A stretch of DNA of 5,322 nt from the NCBI GenBank assembly GCA_029779995.1, contig JAKOZM010000043.1:1-5322 (forward strand), in the 5' to 3' direction. A program made the translations under genes and the position numbers. A model generated the notes under the pieces. That model saw nothing but the letters and a program-made list of their open reading frames with translations, ran no database searches and was not told where the DNA came from. Below are positions 1-5,322 of the stretch, piece after piece; the stretch's first letter is position 1, and every line of letters begins with the position of its first letter. The stretch comes from Actinomycetes bacterium (lineage in GTDB: Bacteria; Actinomycetota; Actinomycetes; S36-B12; UBA10799).

Positions 1-241
1 GGAAGAGGCGGATGCTGCGGCCGCGCTGGCCATCGCGCTGAGCAAGGGCGAGACCCCGGCGACAGATCAGGTCACCAAGGATCCGGAGTCAGGTCGTGAG
101 GTGCCGTCGGTGCTGCTCGAGCCTGTCGCCATCTTCAAGGACAACGTCAAGGAGGTCGTCGATGACGGCTTCACCACGGCGGAGAACCTCTGCACCACGG
201 ACAAGCTGAAGCAAGCTTGCACCGAGGCGGGCATCTCCTAA
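1..241 (+). CDS. xylF: D-xylose ABC transporter solute-binding protein, C-terminal part (5' end outside window)
   Basis: The reading frame is open from base 2 and ends with TAA at 239-241, giving the last 79 residues of a protein whose start lies upstream. The visible part carries the segment SVLLEPVAIFKDNVKEVVDD followed by GFTTAENLC, which I recognise as the C-terminal end of XylF, the type I periplasmic-binding-fold receptor of the high-affinity xylose importer. In a Gram-positive cell it would be a membrane-anchored lipoprotein, but the signal peptide is not in the window. Two cysteines stand 9 residues apart close to the C-terminus (codons at 191-193 and 218-220); a disulfide is plausible for an exported protein but is inference. 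The stop codon directly abuts the ATG of xylG with no spacer, so the two are almost certainly co-transcribed. Assignment to xylose rather than another pentose rests mainly on the adjacent xylA and xylB. Confidence 0.9.
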   Translation, partial: EEADAAAALAIALSKGETPATDQVTKDPESGREVPSVLLEPVAIFKDNVKEVVDDGFTTAENLCTTDKLKQACTEAGIS

Positions 242-1087
242 ATGTCCGTCAGCGCGCAGTCCGGCGCCCTTCCCACTGCGGGAGGGGCGCCGGACCCCGT
301 GCTCTCTCTGCGTGGGGTGCAGAAGAGCTTCGGTGCGGTGGACGTCCTCAAAGGCGTCGACCTGGATGTGTATCCCGGCCAGGTCACCGCACTGGTCGGG
401 GACAACGGCGCCGGAAAGAGCACCCTGATCAAGGGCGTTGCCGGCATCTACCCCTTCGATGCCGGCACCTATCTGTTCGAGGGCAAAGAAGTCCACATCA
501 GCGATCCCAAGGCCGCCAACGCCCTGGGTATCGAGGTCGTCTACCAGGATCTCGCGCTGTGCGACAACCTCGACGTCGTGGCCAACATGTTCCTTGGCCG
601 CGAGAGCAAGAAGGGGCTCGGCCTCGATGAGGCCGCCATGGAAAGCAAAGCCACCGAAACGCTCAAAGGACTCTCGGTACGCACCCTCAAGTCGGTCCGG
701 CAGCCAGTCGCCTCACTGTCCGGCGGCCAGCGGCAGACCGTCGCCATCGCCCGTGCTGTGCTGTGGAACTCCAAGGTCGTGATCCTGGACGAACCCACTG
801 CCGCCCTCGGTGTCGCGCAGACCGAACAGGTACTCAGCCTCGTGGAACGTTTGGCGCAGAACGGTCTGGGCGTCATCTTGATCTCGCACAACATCAACGA
901 CGTGATGCGGGTGGCGCACAACATCGCATGCCTCTACCTCGGTCGTATGGCAGCACTGGTGCCCGCCGCCTCTGTCACCAATGGGCAGGTCGTGGAGCTG
1001 ATCACCACCGGCCGCACCGGCGACATCGGATTGCAGCCCGAAGTGGCCGCTCACGCCGACGCCATCGACCCCTCGACGGGAGTCTGA
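242..1087 (+). CDS. xylG: D-xylose ABC transporter ATP-binding protein, single-domain type
   Basis: This 281-residue protein is the ATPase that powers xylose import through XylH on the cytoplasmic face of the membrane. All ABC motifs are present once and in order: Walker A GDNGAGKST (residues 53-61), Q-loop YQD (101-103), signature LSGGQ (159-163), Walker B VVILDEP (179-185, catalytic Glu184) and switch His216 in LISHN. E. coli XylG is about 513 residues with two fused ABC domains; this one has a single domain, as in FrcA-like and actinobacterial sugar importers, so it should work as a homodimer (inference). The ATG is immediately after the xylF stop and has only a weak, distant GAGG at 224-227, so translation is probably coupled to xylF. 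An alternative start is GTG at 299 (codon 20), just where family similarity begins, with GGAGGGG at 281-287 before it; its 11-base spacing is long, so I keep the ATG. The last 20 or so residues are a variable tail. xylH begins 3 bases after the stop. Confidence 0.94.
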   Translation: MSVSAQSGALPTAGGAPDPVLSLRGVQKSFGAVDVLKGVDLDVYPGQVTALVGDNGAGKSTLIKGVAGIYPFDAGTYLFEGKEVHISDPKAANALGIEVVYQDLALCDNLDVVANMFLGRESKKGLGLDEAAMESKATETLKGLSVRTLKSVRQPVASLSGGQRQTVAIARAVLWNSKVVILDEPTAALGVAQTEQVLSLVERLAQNGLGVILISHNINDVMRVAHNIACLYLGRMAALVPAASVTNGQVVELITTGRTGDIGLQPEVAAHADAIDPSTGV

Positions 1088-1090
1088 TTC

Positions 1091-2347
1091 ATGTCGACCA
1101 TCTCAACTGAAGCCGCGGTCGAGGCTGAGCCGAGTACGGGCATCGGTGAGGCCCTGCGCACGTACTGGGAGAAGGTGCGTGGCGGTGACCTCGGTTCGCT
1201 GCCCGCCATCGCAGGTCTACTGGCGCTCATCATCGTCTTCACGGCGTTGCAGGGCGACACCTTCCTCTCGGCCTTCAACTTCGCGAACCTCATCAACCAG
1301 TCGGCGATGATCATCGTGATCGCCATGGGTCTGGTCTTCGTCCTGCTCCTCGGTGAGATCGACCTGTCGGCGGGCTTTGCAGCGGGTACGGCGGCCGCGG
1401 TTCTCGGCGTGACCCTGACGCAACGAGGCTGGCCGTGGTACCTGGCTCTGCTGGCGACGCTGGCGACCGGTGTGATCATCGGTTTCCTCATCGGCATTCT
1501 GGTATCCCGGTTGGGCATCCCGTCGTTCGTGGTCACGCTGGCGGCCTTCCTGGGCCTGCAGGGTTTGATGCTGCTGATCATCGGCGAGGGCGGGACCATC
1601 CCGATCCGCGACGAGACCATCCTCAACATCATGAACGCGAATATGAGCCCGCTGGCGGGCTGGATTCTGTTCGCGATCGTGGTGGGCGGCTGGGCTCTGC
1701 TGAGTCTCAACCGGATGCGGGCCCGTCGGGCATCCGGACTACCAGTCGAGGCGATGTCGGTCTGGCTGGCCAAGTTCCTGTCGCTGGCGTTGATTCTGGG
1801 TCTGGCCGTGTGGATTCTCAATGGCGAGCGCAGCCGCAACCCGGCGGTCACGTCGATCCAGGGTGTTCCGTACGTCGTTCCGCTCATCCTGATCCTTGTC
1901 GTCGTGCTGACCTACGTGCTGTCGCGCACCAGTTTTGGACGCCACGTCTATGCCGTGGGTGGCAACGCTGAGGCGTCGCGCCGCGCGGGTATCAACGTGG
2001 CCAATATCAAGTTGGCGTGCTTCATCGCCTGTTCGACACTGGCAGCTGTTGCTGGCATCCTGTTCGCATCCCGCGACAATTCCGTGTCCCCATCCACAGG
2101 TGGTTCCACGACACTTCTGTACGCAGTCGGTGCAGCGGTCATTGGTGGAACCTCACTGTTCGGTGGCCGCGGTCGGATCATCGATGCCGTCATCGGCGGT
2201 CTGGTTGTGGGCGTGATCGCCAATGGCCTGCCGCTGGTCACGCAGGAATCAGGAATCGCGTTCATCGTCACCGGGCTGGTACTGCTCGTCGCGGCCAGCG
2301 TGGATGCGCTGTCGCGCCGCCGGGCGATCGCCAGCGGTAGGGCTTGA
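1091..2347 (+). CDS. xylH: D-xylose ABC transporter permease
   Basis: This 418-residue integral membrane protein forms the sugar channel of the importer. It belongs to the BPD_transp_2 (ribose/xylose/branched-chain amino acid) permease family. After a hydrophilic N-terminus of about 37 residues, hydrophobic segments lie near residues 39-54, 72-88, 95-109, 116-137, 143-164, 187-204, 227-243, 260-277, 308-326, 343-356, 363-380 and 388-403, where 343-356 may be re-entrant. Family landmarks include GEIDLSAG (88-95), the cytoplasmic coupling region GRHVYAVGGNAEASRRAGIN (283-302), which should contact XylG, and AVIGGTSLFGGRG (349-361). The positively charged stretch NRMRARR (207-213) probably lies in the cytoplasm. 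The length is normal for XylH, which is longer than ribose permeases. The ATG is supported by GGGAG at 1078-1082, 8 bases upstream. The gene starts 3 bases after xylG and is followed by the stem-loop at 2353-2396. Xylose specificity is inferred from the operon. Confidence 0.95.
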   Translation: MSTISTEAAVEAEPSTGIGEALRTYWEKVRGGDLGSLPAIAGLLALIIVFTALQGDTFLSAFNFANLINQSAMIIVIAMGLVFVLLLGEIDLSAGFAAGTAAAVLGVTLTQRGWPWYLALLATLATGVIIGFLIGILVSRLGIPSFVVTLAAFLGLQGLMLLIIGEGGTIPIRDETILNIMNANMSPLAGWILFAIVVGGWALLSLNRMRARRASGLPVEAMSVWLAKFLSLALILGLAVWILNGERSRNPAVTSIQGVPYVVPLILILVVVLTYVLSRTSFGRHVYAVGGNAEASRRAGINVANIKLACFIACSTLAAVAGILFASRDNSVSPSTGGSTTLLYAVGAAVIGGTSLFGGRGRIIDAVIGGLVVGVIANGLPLVTQESGIAFIVTGLVLLVAASVDALSRRRAIASGRA

Positions 2348-2352
2348 CCGAT

Positions 2353-2396
2353 GGGTGGGTGAGAGGTTTGGCTGTAGCCGAGCCCCTCACCCACCC
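2353..2396 (+). promoter_or_regulatory. Long intercistronic stem-loop between xylH and the oxidoreductase gene (attenuator, U-less terminator or mRNA-stabilising element)
   Basis: The arms GGGTGGGTGAG (2353-2363) and CTCACCCACCC (2386-2396) are perfect 11-base inverted complements. The bases between them continue the helix after one A-C mismatch (2364/2385): 2365-2372 pair with 2377-2384 through six Watson-Crick and two G-T pairs, closing a TGTA tetraloop (2373-2376). The result is a 44-base hairpin of 19 pairs with one mismatch, filling most of the only sizeable gap in the operon. No T-run follows on either strand, so it is not a classic rho-independent terminator. It starts 5 bases after the xylH stop and ends 11 bases before the ribosome-binding site of the next gene. 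Likely roles, by inference, are protecting the 3' end of the transporter mRNA after cleavage, or partial termination that lowers expression of the downstream enzymes. I see no promoter after it, which argues against complete termination. Confidence 0.6.
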
Positions 2397-2407
2397 GCAA
2401 CCCGAAT

Positions 2408-2414
2408 GAGGTGA
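2408..2414 (+). promoter_or_regulatory. Strong Shine-Dalgarno site that fixes the TTG start of the oxidoreductase gene
   Basis: GAGGTGA matches seven consecutive bases of the consensus AGGAGGTGA and lies 6 bases (9 counted from the end of GAGG) before TTG at 2421. An in-frame TGA at 2412-2414 lies inside this site, so no upstream start can read into the gene. The first downstream residues already form the Rossmann strand, so TTG 2421 is the only sensible start. It is by far the best ribosome-binding site in the window, suggesting that this gene is translated independently of xylH. Confidence 0.75.
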
Positions 2415-2420
2415 AACGCG

Positions 2421-3458
2421 TTGACGGACCTCCGTGTCGGCGTCATCGGTTTCGGTCTGGCCGGGCGGCTCTTCCACGCCCCCTTCATCGCCGCCACAGC
2501 CGGACTGGAACTGACGGCCGTCGTCACGCGCAGTCCGCAGCGAGCCCTTGATGCCCGCACCGAGTACCCCGGGATTCAGGTTGTTGAGTCCGTCTCCGAG
2601 CTGCTCACGATGGACATCGACCTGGTGGCCGTGGCGAGCCCCAGTGGCTTGCACGCCGAACACGCCCGGCAGGCCCTGGAGGCTGGTCGGCATGTCGTGC
2701 TCGACAAGCCACCGGCTCGCGACGCAGCCCAGTTCGAGGCGCTCATCGAGTTGTCGGTCAGTCGCAGTCGGCACCTCATCGTCTTTCACAACCGGCGCTG
2801 GGACAGCGAGTTCCGGACCCTGCAGGCGATCCTTGACGAGGGCTCGCTGGGTACCGTGCACCGGTTCGAGACGCGCATGGAACGGTGGCGTCCTTTTGGG
2901 AAAGGTGGGTGGCGAGAGTCCGGGACGCCAGCAGATCTCGGGGGACTGCGCTACGACCTAGGACCGCACCTGGTGGACCAGGCCCTACAACTCTTCGGTC
3001 CTGTCGACTCTGTGTGGGCCCGCTCGTTGTCCGTGCGCCCAGGCGGCAGTCTCGACGACGACGTCTTGGCGACACTGATGCACAGCAATGGCGTCACCAC
3101 CGTCATCAGTGCGTCGCTGCTTACCGCCATCCCAGGGCCACGCTTCACCGTCTTCGGCACGCTGGGCGCAGCCGTCCTACGCGACGTCGATGCGCAGGAG
3201 GACGCTTTGCGGGCAGGCCAGCGGCCCGGCCTGCCCGGGTGGGGCGCTCAGCCCGACAGCCTCGCCCGGGTGGCAAGCGGCGATGGGACGACCACCGCGC
3301 AGATGCCGTATCTGGACGGACAATGGCCCCACTTCTACGCCGGGGTCCGCGACTGTCTGGCGGGTGTGGCCACCTCCCCCGTTTCCTGCGAATCTGCTCT
3401 GGCCACCATGCGGGTCCTCGACGCCATCGGTGCCGCAGCCCGCTCCGTTTCCCAATGA
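2421..3458 (+). CDS. Gfo/Idh/MocA-family NAD(P)-dependent oxidoreductase, YdgJ/IolW-like
   Basis: This 345-residue protein is of normal family length. The N-terminal Rossmann domain opens with VGVIGFGLAGRLFHAP (residues 6-21), which contains the GxGxxG dinucleotide motif followed by the FHAP seen in the YdgJ/IolW branch. The family EKP motif appears as DKP (95-97), with Lys96 the expected catalytic lysine. The C-terminal substrate-binding domain has YDLGPHLVDQALQLFG (178-193), with His183 and Asp186 at the usual active-site positions, then QEDALRAGQRPGLPGWG (259-275), again typical of that branch. Known members oxidise or reduce inositols and sugars using NADP(H) in the cytoplasm. The substrate here cannot be read from sequence; xylose, another pentose, or a polyol or cyclitol taken in by the same importer are all possible. 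It lies 73 bases after xylH and 12 bases before xylA, so it is very probably part of the xylose operon. A TTG start is used. Confidence 0.92.
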   Translation: MTDLRVGVIGFGLAGRLFHAPFIAATAGLELTAVVTRSPQRALDARTEYPGIQVVESVSELLTMDIDLVAVASPSGLHAEHARQALEAGRHVVLDKPPARDAAQFEALIELSVSRSRHLIVFHNRRWDSEFRTLQAILDEGSLGTVHRFETRMERWRPFGKGGWRESGTPADLGGLRYDLGPHLVDQALQLFGPVDSVWARSLSVRPGGSLDDDVLATLMHSNGVTTVISASLLTAIPGPRFTVFGTLGAAVLRDVDAQEDALRAGQRPGLPGWGAQPDSLARVASGDGTTTAQMPYLDGQWPHFYAGVRDCLAGVATSPVSCESALATMRVLDAIGAAARSVSQ

Positions 3459-3470
3459 AAGGTTGCACCT

Positions 3471-4646
3471 ATGTCCGACTACTCCACCATCGATCTCAAG
3501 CCCACCCCGCAGGACAAGTTCACCTTCGGCCTGTGGACCATCGGATGGCAGGCCCGTGACCCCTTCGGTGATGCCACGCGCGAGCCGATGGACCCAGTGC
3601 GCGCGGCCGAGAAACTCGGCGAACTGGGGGCTTATGGTGTGACGCTGCATGATGATGACCTGCTCTCGCCCTTGCTGGTCGGCGACGAGCGGGAAGCCGC
3701 CATCAGCCGGTTCGAGAAGGCCATCGATGCCGCTGGTCTGAAGATCCCCATGATCACGACAAACCTGTTCACCCACCCCGTCTTCAAGGACGGTGCCTTC
3801 ACCTCCAACTCTCGTGACGTGCGCAGGTACGCCCTGGCGAAGGTGCGACGAAACATTGATCTGGCTGCACGGTTCGGGGCGACAACCTATGTGCTCTGGG
3901 GTGGTCGGGAAGGCGCAGAGACCGATGCCGCCAAGGACGTGCAGGCGGCACTCGACCGGTACTCGGAAGCTCTCGACGCCGTGTGCCTGTACATCGTGGA
4001 TCAGGGTTATGACATTCGGCTGGCCATCGAACCCAAGCCGAACGAACCTCGGGGGGACATTTTGCTGCCGACGATCGGGCATGCCTTGGCGCTGATCGAC
4101 CGCCTCGACCACGCGGACATGGTCGGTCTGAACCCGGAAGTGGGCCACGAGCAGATGGCGGGGCTGAACATGGTGCACGGGGTGGCACAGGCGCTGTGGG
4201 CGGGCAAACTCTTCCACATCGACCTCAACGGGCAGCGTGGACCCAAATACGACCAAGACCTCGTGTTCGGCCACGGCGACCTTCTCAATGCCTTCTTCCT
4301 TGTGGATCTGCTCGAGACCTCGGGTTATGAGGGGATGCGTCACTTCGACTACAAGCCGCTGCGCACTGAGGACGACGAGGGCGTGTGGCGCAGTGCGGCT
4401 GCGAACATGTCCATGTACCTGATGCTCAAGGAACGCGCAGCGCAGTTCCGGGCTGATCCGCGGGTGCAGGAGGCGCTGGCCGCAGCGGGTGTGGCGAGTC
4501 TGCGGGAGCCCACGTTGGCGCAAGGCGAGGATCTGCGGGATCTGCCGGAGATCTCTGAGGTCGATGTGGAGTCGCTGGTGCGTGGTTATCCCTACGTCAA
4601 CCTCAACGAACTGGCCATCGAGCACCTGCTCGGCTTCCACCGGTGA
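3471..4646 (+). CDS. xylA: Xylose isomerase, class I (actinobacterial type)
   Basis: This enzyme converts D-xylose to D-xylulose (and commonly glucose to fructose) in the cytoplasm with two divalent metal ions, normally as a tetramer. The 391 residues match the short class I form found in Streptomyces and relatives. Every key residue I recall from the Streptomyces enzyme is present at a constant offset of +6: Trp22, Phe32 (contributed to the neighbouring subunit), His60 and Asp63 in HDDD, Phe100, Trp143, Glu187 and Lys189 in [11 protein letters not shown], Glu223 and His226 in [11 protein letters not shown], Asp251, Asp261, Asp263 and Asp293. The enzyme should therefore be active. The residue before the catalytic His is Leu59 where Streptomyces has Phe, and the following loop (64-75) diverges. 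The ATG has GAAAGG at 3457-3462, 8 bases upstream. The gene starts 12 bases after the oxidoreductase, and its TGA overlaps the xylB start. Confidence 0.98.
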   Translation: MSDYSTIDLKPTPQDKFTFGLWTIGWQARDPFGDATREPMDPVRAAEKLGELGAYGVTLHDDDLLSPLLVGDEREAAISRFEKAIDAAGLKIPMITTNLFTHPVFKDGAFTSNSRDVRRYALAKVRRNIDLAARFGATTYVLWGGREGAETDAAKDVQAALDRYSEALDAVCLYIVDQGYDIRLAIEPKPNEPRGDILLPTIGHALALIDRLDHADMVGLNPEVGHEQMAGLNMVHGVAQALWAGKLFHIDLNGQRGPKYDQDLVFGHGDLLNAFFLVDLLETSGYEGMRHFDYKPLRTEDDEGVWRSAAANMSMYLMLKERAAQFRADPRVQEALAAAGVASLREPTLAQGEDLRDLPEISEVDVESLVRGYPYVNLNELAIEHLLGFHR

Positions 4647-5322
4647 CATTGGTCGCCGGGGTCGACTCATCGACCCAGTCGGTCAAGGTCACCATCCGCG
4701 ACGCCGCGACTGGGGAGCAGGTTCGGTCGGGACGGGCCGCCCATCCCGACGGCACCGCGGTTGATGTCCGGCACTGGTGGCTGGCACTACAGCAAGCGCT
4801 GGACCAGGCCGGAGGACTAGCAGACGTCGCTGCCTTGGCGGTCGGGGCGCAGCAGCACGGCATGGTGGCACTCGACTCGGCGGGGGAGCCGGTGTGTGAG
4901 GCCCTGCTCTGGAACGACACCCGCTCAGCGCGCGATGCGCAGACCCTGGTCAGGGACTATGGAGCTCAGTGGTGGGCGCAGGAGACCGGTTCGGTGCCGG
5001 TGGCCTCGTTCACGGTGACGAAATTGGCATGGTTGGCCCGCGAGCGCCCCGAGATGGCTGCCCGGGTGGCATCGGTGATGCTGCCTCATGACTGGCTCAC
5101 CTGGCGCCTGCACGGCGGCGTGCCGACGACGGACCGGGGGGACGCCAGTGGGACTGGCTACTTCTGCGCGACGCGCGGGGAGTACCTGACGGATCTGCTC
5201 ACTGCCGTCATCGGGCACGAGGTCGCGGTGCCCGCCGTGTTGGCGCCTGCAGACAGCCCCGGCACTCACGCGGGGGTGGTGCTCGGTGCGGGCACGGGGG
5301 ACAACATGGCCGCCGCGCTGGG
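4643..5322 (+). CDS. xylB: Xylulokinase, N-terminal part (3' end outside window)
   Basis: This FGGY-family kinase phosphorylates D-xylulose to D-xylulose 5-phosphate with ATP, the second intracellular step of xylose use. The window shows 226 complete codons; E. coli XylB is about 484 residues, so roughly half is missing at the edge. The first FGGY domain opens with [13 protein letters not shown] (residues 4-16; Asp8 in the phosphate-binding strand), followed by the substrate-contacting QQHG (70-73) and LWND (89-92), then DWLTWRLHG (150-158) and [12 protein letters not shown] (163-174). Asp220 in [13 protein letters not shown] corresponds to the catalytic base (Asp233 of E. coli), so the catalytic residue is inside the visible part. 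The start is GTG at 4643, overlapping the xylA stop as GTGA; it gives [10 protein letters not shown], the usual beginning of actinobacterial XylB. TTG at 4649 is an alternative but would shorten the protein by two residues. No clear Shine-Dalgarno precedes it, so translation is probably coupled to xylA. Confidence 0.95.
   Translation, partial: MTLVAGVDSSTQSVKVTIRDAATGEQVRSGRAAHPDGTAVDVRHWWLALQQALDQAGGLADVAALAVGAQQHGMVALDSAGEPVCEALLWNDTRSARDAQTLVRDYGAQWWAQETGSVPVASFTVTKLAWLARERPEMAARVASVMLPHDWLTWRLHGGVPTTDRGDASGTGYFCATRGEYLTDLLTAVIGHEVAVPAVLAPADSPGTHAGVVLGAGTGDNMAAAL

Noticed and set aside
1051..1887. A 278-codon open frame on the - strand opposite xylH
   Set aside because: The translation is rich in Arg, Ser, Pro and Thr with no domain I recognise, and it lies opposite a clear permease; it is a shadow of xylH codon use.
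2344..2373. TTGACC at 2344-2349 as a possible -35 box of an internal promoter
   Set aside because: No hexamer resembling TATAAT lies 16-19 bases downstream; that stretch (around TTTGGC) forms part of the stem-loop.
2406..2414. Two-codon mini-ORF ATG AGG TGA overlapping the ribosome-binding site of the oxidoreductase gene
   Set aside because: The bases are fully explained by the Shine-Dalgarno site GAGGTGA, and the ATG has no ribosome-binding site of its own; a leader peptide of two residues is not supported.
2421..2450. TTGACG at 2421-2426 as a -35 box
   Set aside because: It is the TTG start codon plus the next codon of the oxidoreductase gene, and no -10-like hexamer follows at the right distance.
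2268..2861. A 197-codon open frame on the - strand spanning the xylH/oxidoreductase junction
   Set aside because: It crosses two real genes and the stem-loop, has no recognisable domain, and is explained by GC bias.
3177..4670. A 497-codon open frame on the - strand running across the whole of xylA
   Set aside because: It is antisense to a gene with every catalytic residue intact. Long antisense frames are common opposite GC-rich genes with biased third positions. The translation shows no recognisable domain.

Overview
The window holds an almost complete D-xylose uptake and catabolism operon from a high-GC Gram-positive bacterium, most likely an actinomycete. This rests on the GC-rich third codon positions, GTG and TTG starts, a xylose isomerase that aligns residue for residue with the Streptomyces-type (class I) enzyme at a constant offset of +6, and a single-domain xylose ABC ATPase. 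No marker allows a call at genus level. All six genes are on the + strand and I see no gene on the - strand.

Layout: 1-241 is the 3' end of xylF (solute-binding protein, cut by the window edge); 242-1087 is xylG (ATPase); 1091-2347 is xylH (permease). A 73-base spacer (2348-2420) follows and is mostly one long, nearly perfect stem-loop. Then come a Gfo/Idh/MocA-family oxidoreductase with a TTG start (2421-3458), xylA xylose isomerase (3471-4646), and the first 226 codons of xylB xylulokinase (4643 to the window end). Apart from the 73-base spacer, the genes abut, lie within 12 bases of each other, or overlap by 4 bases (xylA/xylB), which fits one transcript with translational coupling.

Working together: XylF captures xylose outside the membrane, XylH with a presumed XylG dimer imports it using ATP, XylA isomerises it to D-xylulose, and XylB phosphorylates that to D-xylulose 5-phosphate for the pentose phosphate pathway. 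The oxidoreductase is the one member not needed for this route; its sequence is closest in style to the YdgJ/IolW (inositol or sugar dehydrogenase) branch and its substrate is unknown. The operon promoter and any regulator must lie outside the window.

I found no tRNA, rRNA, mobile element, CRISPR array or evidence for an undescribed system. The points most worth a second look are the intercistronic stem-loop and the oxidoreductase placed in the middle of the xylose genes.
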